A stretch of 64,000 nucleotides of DNA, from positions 17,170 to 81,169 of the forward strand of contig JAULAW010000002.1 in the NCBI GenBank assembly GCA_032654645.1, given 5' to 3'. Positions 26,452-33,756 of the stretch are shown here, piece after piece (the stretch's first letter is position 1; each line of letters begins with the position of its first letter). The position numbers and the translations under genes are program-made. The stretch is from CAITJF01 sp032654645 (GTDB taxonomy: Bacteria; Pseudomonadota; Gammaproteobacteria; Burkholderiales; Gallionellaceae). The notes under the pieces were generated by a model. It was not told the origin of the DNA. It was given only the letters and a program-made list of their open reading frames with translations, and searched no databases.

Positions 26452-27582
26452 ATGAGTAATTTTCTTCCTTTTTCCCGCCCTACTATAGATGAAGCCACTA
26501 TCTCCGCAGTGGGTGAAGTGCTGCGCTCCGGCTGGATTACCAGCGGCCCCAAGGTGCAGGAATTCGAGAAGCAGCTTTCTGCATACTTCGGCGGACGTCC
26601 GGTGCGCACCTTCAACTCCGGCACTTGTACCATGGAAATCGCCTTGCGCATTGCGGGCATCGGCGCGGGCGACGAAGTCGTCACCACGCCGATTTCCTGG
26701 GTGGCCACCGCGAATGTGATCCTCGAAGTCGGCGCAACGCCGGTGTTCGCCGACATCGATCCTTTCACGCGCAATATCGATCTCGACAAGGTCGAAGCCG
26801 CCATCACAACGCGCACCAAGGCCATTATCCCTGTGTATCTGGCGGGGATGCCGGTGGATATGGACAGGCTGTATGCGATTGCGTCCAAGCACAAATTGCG
26901 CGTAGTGGAAGATGCCGCACAAGCCATCGGTTCGAGCTGGAAGGGTAAGCCTATTGGTTCATTTGGCGGCTCGTCCGGCGATTTCGTCTCGTTCAGTTTT
27001 CAGGCCAACAAAAATATCACCACCTCCGAAGGCGGCTGTCTGGTGCTGAACAACGCGGCAGAAGCCGCGCTCGCGGAAAAGTATCGCCTGCAAGGCGTTA
27101 CGCGCAGCGGCTGGGACGGCATCGAAGTGGATGTGCTGGGCGGCAAGTACAATATGACCGACATCGCAGCCGCAATTGGCCTGGGCCAGTTTGCGCAACT
27201 GGAGGCCATTACCGCGCAACGGCGCAAACTGGCGCGGCATTATTTTGCCACGCTCAGTAAAGATTTCGAGGCGCAAACTGGCGCGCAACTTCCTCTGGCG
27301 GATTTCGAGTCTACCAATTGGCATCTGTTTCAGGTCGTGCTGCCGGAGCGCATTACCCGTGCCGACTTCATGGCGCGGATGAAAGATAGAAACATCGGTG
27401 TCGGCTATCACTACGCGCCGATCCACCTGTTCAAACTGTATCGCGCACTGGGTTTCAAGGAAGGCATGTTCCCGGTCGCCGAACGCGTCGGGAAGCAGAT
27501 CGTCTCGTTGCCGATGTTCTATGCGATGAATGAGGGTGATGTCGAACGGACTTGTGCGGCGATGCGAGAGGTGCTGAGGTAG
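26452..27582 (+). CDS. DegT/DnrJ/EryC1-family sugar aminotransferase (ArnB-like)
   Basis: A 376-residue PLP-dependent aminotransferase acting on nucleotide-keto-sugars. The cofactor lysine is K187 in FSFQANKNITTSEGG. GSGTCTMEIAL-type PLP phosphate binding (NSGTCTMEIALR), VVEDAAQAIGSSWKGKPIG and HLFQVVLP are typical. Closest in style to ArnB (UDP-4-amino-4-deoxy-arabinose synthesis), consistent with the two upstream genes. No arnA, arnC or arnD is in the window, so the pathway is incomplete here. Confidence 0.85.
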   Translation: MSNFLPFSRPTIDEATISAVGEVLRSGWITSGPKVQEFEKQLSAYFGGRPVRTFNSGTCTMEIALRIAGIGAGDEVVTTPISWVATANVILEVGATPVFADIDPFTRNIDLDKVEAAITTRTKAIIPVYLAGMPVDMDRLYAIASKHKLRVVEDAAQAIGSSWKGKPIGSFGGSSGDFVSFSFQANKNITTSEGGCLVLNNAAEAALAEKYRLQGVTRSGWDGIEVDVLGGKYNMTDIAAAIGLGQFAQLEAITAQRRKLARHYFATLSKDFEAQTGAQLPLADFESTNWHLFQVVLPERITRADFMARMKDRNIGVGYHYAPIHLFKLYRALGFKEGMFPVAERVGKQIVSLPMFYAMNEGDVERTCAAMREVLR

Positions 27583-27840
27583 GGAGCAACGCATAGCGGT
27601 TAAGCCAAGGGTGGGCACAAAATCGTGCCCAGCCACATTTTAATTTCGTTTCATCATGTCATGCTGCGATAATCAGTGCGGTAGGATGGGTGGCAACAAA
27701 GTTACGCGATTCTCTACGCGGTTGTTACGTACCACGCTAATTTAGACGCAGCACACCACCCTATTTGAGGATAAAAATCCGGGCGAGTCCCGACCTGATT
27801 TGGGAAGAACTCGCCCCTTGCGCTACGCGGGATGAATGGA
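27583..27840. other. Intergenic region with two hairpins at the edge of the accessory region
   Basis: No gene seen. A short stem GGGCAC/GTGCCC (27613-27630, 6-nt loop) could act as a weak terminator for the arn-like genes or be a transposon end; its GTGGGCACA resembles the TTATGTGCCCAAC repeats at 29483-29512. A second stem, GGGCGAGT/ACTCGCCC, lies at about 27782-27816. Confidence 0.35.
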
Positions 27841-28038
27841 CTAGCGCCCTGTGGTTTGTGTCCGCCAAGGATGATCGGGATCGTGGACGGTTTGTTGCCC
27901 TTCATGGTGGCGTCGTAGCTGCGTGAAGTAACGGCTTTCGCAAGCGCCAGCCAGATCGTATAGAAACGCACTCAGCACCGATGCGGCCTCGTCGGTCATG
28001 TTCTCTGGAAACAGCGGTTCGATGTCGATTTTATTCAT
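27841..28038 (-). CDS. Small transposon accessory protein
   Basis: A 65-residue protein starting inside the stop of the ATPase gene (ATGA overlap), so it is translated with it. The core MTDEAASVLSAFLYDLAGAC-ESRYFTQLRRHHEG resembles the small protein at 48638-48841, which follows the ATPase of an IS21 element: both have DEAA near the start and a (E)xRY-x2-Q(L/I)RR segment at the same spacing. I do not know its function. It may be a transposition accessory factor. Confidence 0.6.
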   Translation of the reverse strand: MNKIDIEPLFPENMTDEAASVLSAFLYDLAGACESRYFTQLRRHHEGQQTVHDPDHPWRTQTTGR

Positions 28039-28829
28039 TGCAGCTCCGCTATGGCCTGATGCAGGAGATCATCCGGAATATGGTTGAATCCCTTCGGGAC
28101 GGCCAAGCGCATGGCGGTGCGGAGGATGCGCCCCGCCTGGCGCGGCAGCCCCTTCGATGCCTGACGCAATACTTCCATGCCAGAATCAGCCAGCAGGGTG
28201 TGCTGGCAACCAGAGCTCTTCAGGGCATGCCGTATCAGGAGGGCGAACCGTTCGCGCTCCACCACGGGCTTGATCTGAACCCTGACCTGGATGCGGCTAT
28301 ACAGTGCCGCGTAAGGTGCGCGTTCCAGGGTCTGTGCCAGGCTGGGGTGACCCACCAGCCAGACGCTGATCAGGTCGCGCGAATCGAAGGCGAAGTTGAG
28401 GAAGGAGGGGAAGTCGCGGAAGAATTCCGGCGGCAGATTCTGCGCCTCGTCGATGATCCACACGGGCGTGATCTGTTTGCTGTCGGCCAGTTCGTGAATA
28501 CGCTCCTTGATGTCGCGCCACAACTGGGCGCGCCGGTAGGCGGGCTCGATTCCCAAGGCTCGTGCCAGCCCCCGGTAGAGGTCGATGCGGCCGAAGTCGG
28601 TCTCGGCCTGATAGATCAACTGATAGCGGTGCGGGTTCAGAGCGCGGGTGAGGTTGCGCAGCGCCGCAGTTTTGCCGACGCCCGGCTCTCCGGTGATCAG
28701 CCCGATGCCCGGGGATTGCAGCAGCCAATTGAAACGCTCGGCCAATTGCGCCAGTGCACCATCATCCCAGAGTTCTGCGGTTTCCTTTCCCAAGGGCGCG
28801 TGGCGCAAACCAAAATGCTGTAGGTACAT
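28035..28829 (-). CDS. ExeA/TniB-like AAA+ ATPase of a two-component transposon
   Basis: A 264-residue AAA+ ATPase. Walker A is GLITGEPGVGKTAAL (about 43-57), Walker B is VWIIDEAQNLP, then a sensor-like WLVGHPSLAQ and an arginine-rich C-terminal lid. Such ATPases (MuB/TniB/IstB-like in role) help the transposase choose a target. The ATG at 28829 has AGGAGG upstream. It lies 1 bp after the truncated transposase gene, in the order transposase-ATPase-small protein. It is intact, although its transposase is broken. Confidence 0.8.
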   Translation of the reverse strand: MYLQHFGLRHAPLGKETAELWDDGALAQLAERFNWLLQSPGIGLITGEPGVGKTAALRNLTRALNPHRYQLIYQAETDFGRIDLYRGLARALGIEPAYRRAQLWRDIKERIHELADSKQITPVWIIDEAQNLPPEFFRDFPSFLNFAFDSRDLISVWLVGHPSLAQTLERAPYAALYSRIQVRVQIKPVVERERFALLIRHALKSSGCQHTLLADSGMEVLRQASKGLPRQAGRILRTAMRLAVPKGFNHIPDDLLHQAIAELQ

Positions 28830-28830
28830 A

Positions 28831-29460
28831 TCAAACCTCCTTCGCGTCGTGATATTGCTGATAGGCCAGTTCCACCAGATTCGGGCCGTCGCGGACGATT
28901 TCGTTGGCCGCGCCAGGATCATCTGGCTTGCGGCGAGCGCGCCTGATGTTGGCGATGGCATCGAGCGGCGTGGCCGCGCCGACCCTTTCGCCGATGTCGT
29001 TCTCGACGCCGACCACGCTGCCGGAATGAGGGTCAACTACCAGCTTGACGGTTTTGCCGGCAAGTTCGTAGGGGACTTCAAAGCGTTTCCCCAGATAGGA
29101 CACGGTGCCATCCTTGTGCACGTATCGTGTCATGCGATGGTGGAACAGCTCGTCGAGCTGCGCGGCGCGCTGCCCCAGGCTGCGGATCTTCGCCAAATCC
29201 TGCTGGTATCGGGCAAGCGGAGTCATGCCGCCGAGCCCCGCATGGGCGGTGCGGTGATAGATATGTTCCAGCCAAGCCCATAGCCGTGCGTTGAGGTCGT
29301 CCAGGCAGGTGATGTGCCGTTCGTCGAGTTCGCTCAAGAACTGGTCACGGAAAGTGCGATGCCAACGCTCCAGCTTGCCCTTGATCGCCACGCCATAATG
29401 CCGTGCCATGTCGGCGTAGGTGGCGTTGAGTTCCGGCTCGTAGCGGCAAGGTTTCGTCAC
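28831..29460 (-). pseudogene. DDE transposase, N-terminal half deleted
   Basis: The 209 residues left start just before the last catalytic residue, Glu in KGKLERWHRTFRDQF, and continue through the Mu-type C-terminal beta-barrel (YHRTAHAGLGGMTPLARY, HKDGTVSYLGKRFEVPYELAGK). The helix-turn-helix region and both catalytic Asp residues are missing, so it cannot catalyse transposition. The remaining frame begins in a 4-bp overlap with the chimeric gene upstream, a by-product of the deletion. Confidence 0.8.
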
Positions 29461-30263
29461 GGCTGATTTGAGATTGTCCGGCTTATGTGCCCAACCTTGT
29501 TATGTGCCCAACTGTGCCGTAGCGTATGGGATCCGGGGCGTGGCACATTAATGCCGGCTTTGCGGATAAAGTGCGCAGCGCGACATGTTACCGCCGCCGA
29601 TCCAATCGGCACCAGCGGCGCACAGGTGCGCAAAAACACATGTCGATCCTCAGTGACCGGGCGGCCGTTCTTGAGGTAATCGATGATGGCTGCACCTACC
29701 ACCGCCGACAATGGATAGGTAGTGTGGTTGCCGGCCTTGCGCTCGCGAATTCTCATTCGCTCGCGGCGCCAGTCTATGTCATCAAGCTGGAGGGCTGCCA
29801 CCTCGCACGCACGAAGCCCATAGGTGGCGAGCAGAAGCAGCATTGCGTAGTCACGCTTGCCGCTGACAGAGCGCCGATCGACGCCCATGAGCACCTGCTC
29901 GACCTGATCCCACGGAATCGAGCGCGGGATGCCAGAGAGACGATACGATTGCGGAAACTCAACGACCGCACTCAAATCCTTGGCCAGTATCTCCCAGCCA
30001 TACCATCGCCGTGGAGCAATGCAGGCCGGCAGGCGGGAGCAGGTATGCCGACATCCTGGGCAACAAAATCGCGGAATGGGGACAGGGTTCAACTTGTTGC
30101 AAATTGGCGAACCCCGATCCGCCTTGCGGTGATAGCAGCCATGACGCCAGAGACTGTTCATGCCACAATGCGGGCATGCGTGTGGCCGGTAAACTTCCGG
30201 GGTGTGGAATAGTGTTTCGACATGTTGATTGAGCGTGGTGATACCCGATACAATCCGATGCAT
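29457..30263 (-). pseudogene. Chimera: transposon zinc-ribbon protein fused to tyrosine-recombinase fragment
   Basis: Residues 1 to about 88 are a zinc-ribbon domain (HACPHCGMNSLWRHGCY, FCCPGCRHTCSRLP, APRRWYGW) like the first protein of ExeA-type two-component transposons. From about residue 90 it becomes the central part of a tyrosine recombinase, with the first catalytic Arg in LLATYGLRACEVAAL and the HxLRH box in GSHTLRHSWA. The catalytic Tyr region is gone: the tail HNKVGHISRTISNQP is read from two tandem 13-mers that look like transposon-end sites. So it is a deletion/insertion product and probably inactive. Confidence 0.75.
29483..29512. repeat. Tandem 13-mers, possible transposon end
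   Basis: TTATGTGCCCAAC occurs at 29483-29495 and 29500-29512, a 17-bp period. Closely spaced repeats of this kind are typical transposase-binding sites at the ends of Tn7/Mu/IS21-type elements. They lie exactly where the recombinase homology stops. A related GTGGGCACA lies at 27611-27619. Confidence 0.5.
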
Positions 30264-30543
30264 AGGCCGATCTCCCTGATGTTGTGAAAAGTGTCAGAAC
30301 TTCCCACGGTAACAGAGGTGCATCGGCCTTTCTATTGCTCAAACTGTTGCGCAGAAATTGAGGTGCTGTTCTTTTAGAGGCCCTGAAGATTCTCGGGATG
30401 TTTGTTGATGCTGCGCATTAGACTGCGAGGGTCGTTAAAGCGGTGAACCGCGTGAGAAATCGTCAGAATTCAGTGATCCCATCATTTGATTTTTGTTGCC
30501 ACCCTGCCACGCATATGCGGGGCATGTTGCGTATTTACCGGGT
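30264..30543. other. Intergenic stretch before the island
   Basis: No coding sequence or clear motif beyond an inverted GGCCGAT/ATCGGCC pair near 30270 and 30325. It leads up to the island attachment repeat at 30544. Confidence 0.3.
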
Positions 30544-30581
30544 TACCGGGCGAGTTAGGATGTGTAATTGGAGGGGGGGTC
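30544..30581. repeat. Island attachment site, distal copy
   Basis: TACCGGGCGAGTTAGGATGTG is identical to 44450-44470, and the following bases continue to match across the last dozen bases of tRNA-Cys with only a substitution and a shortened G run. It is the degraded tRNA-end copy expected at the far end of a tRNA-integrated island. Confidence 0.85.
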
Positions 30582-30643
30582 ACACCCACATTAACCGCCA
30601 AAAATGGCTACAGCACTTGATTGTGCAATCATATCAACCACGA

Positions 30644-30664
30644 GTTACCACGTTTGTTACCACG
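30644..30664. promoter_or_regulatory. Integrase arm-type sites, distal end (candidate)
   Basis: GTTACCACG occurs twice (30644-30652 and 30656-30664), 12 bp apart. The same TTACCAC core occurs four times next to the integrase gene at 44313-44391, and these are the two places where arm-binding sites would be expected. The rest of 30582-30789 shows no gene. Confidence 0.5.
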
Positions 30665-30789
30665 GTTGCGGCTTTGATACCGTGCAGTTTACAGAGCACT
30701 ACCCGGTTTAACAATCAACTTGAACATCAACGCGGGGAGCCACCTTGGGGCAGACGGGAAGCATGGCATATTGACTAAAGCCGATGAAC

Positions 30790-31074
30790 TTACCCTTCGT
30801 CGCACGCTGAGCCATTGTAAAGAATTTTGCCGGTCAGCCTCGAAATAACGATGACTCGACTACCGCGCAGAGCCAGCATTCCATCTGCCCAAGGTGCATA
30901 AACATACCAGCAAGGTTGATCCAAGTTAATGCCGTAGATGCGGCAATTTTCAGGCTTCTTGCTGTAGCACTCGAATTGTCCGCCATGAGGGGTGGCAACG
31001 CTCGCCGCAATTGCCAAGGCACACTGTTTGGTGATGGGCGGAAACTGTTTTATGTTTGAGTTCTGATGTTTCAT
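30790..31074 (-). CDS. Small island protein, unknown
   Basis: A protein of about 94 residues from the ATG at 31074 (MKHQNSNIKQFPPI). It contains several Cys and ends in a strand-rich segment, RGSRVIVISRLTGKILYNGSACDEG. I do not recognise it. No signal peptide or transmembrane helix is evident. It is downstream of the SLOG-protein gene on the same strand but 166 bp away, so it may be a separate unit. Real coding is likely but not certain. Confidence 0.45.
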   Translation of the reverse strand: MKHQNSNIKQFPPITKQCALAIAASVATPHGGQFECYSKKPENCRIYGINLDQPCWYVYAPWADGMLALRGSRVIVISRLTGKILYNGSACDEG

Positions 31075-31240
31075 GCCGGGATCAACCTGCACTCGTGTTC
31101 AGTTCCACCGCAAAATCCGCCACGCCGATCCTGAACAGAAACCTGGCGGCAGTATCCAGCGTTTAAAATTTCCCATGTTTCACGCTTGGTAGTTTCCAGT
31201 GGCTTGCCGTAGCGATAATCATGTAGCCTTGCGCCATCTC

Positions 31241-31744
31241 TCAGGCCAATCTATCCTGCATCGCGCCATCAGGCGAGCCAATGAAGCTGCCAGCGATTGC
31301 ATCGAAAACTTTCATCACGAATACACCGATGTCAGGCTCCTTGCTGGATCGAGGCCCAGCCACGTTGAGAATTTCGATCTGGGTCGAGGCCAGCCAACTT
31401 GTGATTGCGTCTTGCCAGTTCATTTCTGGATAAACATGCAGCCACGGTTTGCGCAGATGTTTGGCGAATGAAACCGTTTGCTTGCTGCCGCCGCTAAGCT
31501 CCGGGTTAATCGTCAAGATAAGCGTGGCATCGGAATCTTGGACATTGGCTTTGTTGCGCTGTCGATACCCGCCGCCACCCGGCATTTCGGCCAGTTGGTA
31601 TTTTGCCGGAATGACACCATCTTCAGCCATGCGCCCGGCAGGACACCAACCGCCGTACGGAATATTATGAGCAATAGCCCAATCAAGTGCGGCACGATCC
31701 GCGCCGGTTTGTCCGCCGGAAATAATCTTATTAACAAATCCCAT
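31241..31744 (-). CDS. SLOG-fold putative molybdenum-carrier-like protein
   Basis: About 167 residues from MGFVNKIISGGQTGADRAAL. The Rossmann-like nucleotide-binding signature IISGGQTGADRAALDWAI plus GGWCPAGRMAEDG and LSGGSKQTVSFAKHLRKP identify the 'putative molybdenum carrier' branch of the SLOG superfamily. SLOG domains bind nucleotides or nucleotide-like ligands and recur in anti-phage signalling systems. It is third in an operon with an HD hydrolase and an unknown protein, so a nucleotide-sensing role is more likely here than a molybdenum role. This is inference from context. Confidence 0.75.
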   Translation of the reverse strand: MGFVNKIISGGQTGADRAALDWAIAHNIPYGGWCPAGRMAEDGVIPAKYQLAEMPGGGGYRQRNKANVQDSDATLILTINPELSGGSKQTVSFAKHLRKPWLHVYPEMNWQDAITSWLASTQIEILNVAGPRSSKEPDIGVFVMKVFDAIAGSFIGSPDGAMQDRLA

Positions 31745-31789
31745 GAACCTTATTCCACCCCGCTGTAACTTTTGGTATCGCCAATCCAC

Positions 31790-32863
31790 TCATTGAATTT
31801 CAATCGGTCGTCCATTCACTGTAATGTGATCGGCAGCTCGCTCCAGCCGAATATTCCGGGTTCTGGAAACTTCAGCGCGCAGATCAACCAAGTCGGCTAG
31901 GCGCACCTTGCAATCATCCACCCAGTGACCGCCTGCGGGGCAACCAAAGGCCAAACCATCAATATCAAAACGCAACAAGCCATCGGCGTATGACAAGGTA
32001 ACCAAACCTTCGGGAGACGCAAAACCATCCATTGGCTGTAGCCATTTGAGAATTGCCCGAAACACTCGTGGCGCAGCCCATAAATTGGGCAGCCCAAGAT
32101 TCAAGCTGCTCATCATGGACTGATGCCGCTCAAAATCCTCCCCGAGTTTAAGGCAGTCTGGCGTAACAGAGTTGCCGAATGCAGTGCGCCAAATAGACAA
32201 AACCGTGCTGACGATTTTTCCCCGCGGTGCTTGGCTGGGCAAAGCCCGTTCATCCCATACAGCTTGCCGCTTGGAATTACCTGTTCCGACGATTACCCAG
32301 TTTGCGATCCACTTCTCACCTGCCAGAAAATGAAGCTCCATCCCCTCATGTATTCCAGTCCACACGAGAGAATCCTCAGATTCTGGCGATGGATAGAAGC
32401 CGATCTCCCGCAATGCGACAGGAACCGCCACCACTTCAAGTGCCCGTTCGATAAAAAACTGTGCGCCAGCCTTATCGACAAAATGTTCAAGCTCCTCCGG
32501 CGTAATATCGTTTCTATCAATGATCTCCTTCAAGTCCTGCAACGCAGAGTCAAAATCGGCTTGAGCCTGTGAACGCGAAATGATCTCAATGTCCGCATCA
32601 GTCATTTTGCTGATAGGAATCAGGCAGCGGTCTGCCACATAAATGCTCCTGCTTTGCTTGCCATGGCAATCAATAGGTTCGCCGAGTGCTTGCGCAAGCC
32701 AGGCAAACACCGGTTTATTGCTGCCGACCAGCGACGTAACCATCCCTGCGGGTTCTCGCAGCACAACCAGTTTGCCAATGTCAGATTCCCCAACTCGCTT
32801 CAGTGCTGCCACCATGCCAACTCTGCCAATTGTGTTTTCCGGGATAGGGATCGCGCCCATCAT
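31790..32863 (-). CDS. Unknown protein in HD/SLOG operon
   Basis: A 357-residue soluble protein with no family that I recognise. It begins MMGAIPIPENTIGRVGMVAAL, has an acidic helix region near 90-130 (SALQDLKEIIDRNDITPEELEHFVDKAG) and a C-terminal beta-rich part (VTLSYADGLLRFDIDGLAFG, EIQ end). No membrane segments. Its start overlaps the HD gene stop in ATGA, with GGAGGTGA as ribosome site, so expression is coupled. It could be the effector or adaptor of the operon, or a large immunity-type protein. Confidence 0.6.
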   Translation of the reverse strand: MMGAIPIPENTIGRVGMVAALKRVGESDIGKLVVLREPAGMVTSLVGSNKPVFAWLAQALGEPIDCHGKQSRSIYVADRCLIPISKMTDADIEIISRSQAQADFDSALQDLKEIIDRNDITPEELEHFVDKAGAQFFIERALEVVAVPVALREIGFYPSPESEDSLVWTGIHEGMELHFLAGEKWIANWVIVGTGNSKRQAVWDERALPSQAPRGKIVSTVLSIWRTAFGNSVTPDCLKLGEDFERHQSMMSSLNLGLPNLWAAPRVFRAILKWLQPMDGFASPEGLVTLSYADGLLRFDIDGLAFGCPAGGHWVDDCKVRLADLVDLRAEVSRTRNIRLERAADHITVNGRPIEIQ

Positions 32864-33507
32864 TCACCTCCGGCAAATTGACGTGCTTTGGATACATCCC
32901 CTGCGGTTCCCACCAGTTCGCACAGAAGCACAACCGAACGAGCGAACTCGTCACGAATCGGATTGCTCCAGCCAACTGAAAGCGCCTTCAGGCTGCCGAG
33001 GTAATACCAGCATTGCTTTGCGCTGGTGTTGTTCTCAGTTTTCTCCATCCGCCTCTTCCAAGCCACTGCGCCTACTACTCTGATGTCACGCAACGTATTG
33101 GTGATGTTGTGCAACTTATCCGCGCAAGTTACCAGTTTTGTTGTGCCCGGCTTCTTCCGCATCTCCTTCAAATACGCTTCCTTGCGAGGCCGCCATTCAG
33201 GCTTTGGGTTGTCAAAAGTGTCGGTGCAGGCTTCCACGATTTCAGCAACCTCACCACCGAAGAGAACTCGCACCGTTTCAAGCATGGGGCGCCCGCCGCA
33301 GTCTTCAGCGGCATCGTGCAACAGTGCTGCAATGGCCTGTGTTTCGTTACCGCCATATTCCATCACCAAGCCACTCACCGCCATCAAGTGAGAGATATAG
33401 GGAGCGCCCAAACCTTTGCGGGCTTGCTTGCTGTGGATTTCGTTGGCGAACTGAAGCGCCAAAGCGAACTTCGGCGAAAGTAAAGATTTGTTGGTTTTGT
33501 TAGACAT
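32860..33507 (-). CDS. RelA/SpoT-like HD-domain nucleotide hydrolase
   Basis: A 215-residue stand-alone HD hydrolase resembling the hydrolase half of SpoT or a MESH1-type small alarmone hydrolase. Metal-binding residues are visible: H40 (PYISHLMAV), H64-D65 with E68/D69 (AALLHDAAEDCGG), and the later Asp in LVTCADKLHNITN. There is no synthetase domain. First gene of the operon HD-unknown-SLOG; the ATG has GGAG upstream. Substrate could be (p)ppGpp or another signal nucleotide. It lies next to the type III restriction genes on the island. Confidence 0.75.
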   Translation of the reverse strand: MSNKTNKSLLSPKFALALQFANEIHSKQARKGLGAPYISHLMAVSGLVMEYGGNETQAIAALLHDAAEDCGGRPMLETVRVLFGGEVAEIVEACTDTFDNPKPEWRPRKEAYLKEMRKKPGTTKLVTCADKLHNITNTLRDIRVVGAVAWKRRMEKTENNTSAKQCWYYLGSLKALSVGWSNPIRDEFARSVVLLCELVGTAGDVSKARQFAGGE

Positions 33508-33756
33508 GAAGAGTCTCCTTTGTCAGAGCGACCAGGAAAAAACTAAAGCCGTATCCCCTAGCCAAAGATCGGCAGGTCATTTCGGATGGTTGATTCAGTG
33601 GGGGTGGTGAAGGCTGCGTGAGTCGCGAGTAGAAATCGCATCAGCCACGACCGAATTATCCGCTCAATCGCTATGGAAGGCAAATGCGATTTTGCAAAAC
33701 GCTTGAACCACTCGCCAACGAGATGCCAATCATATGGCCGTGCCGCTTAATCCAAC

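Noticed and set aside
28829..29036. N-terminal extension of the transposon ATPase
   Set aside because: It overlaps the transposase frame, while the ATG at 28829 has a strong AGGAGG site.
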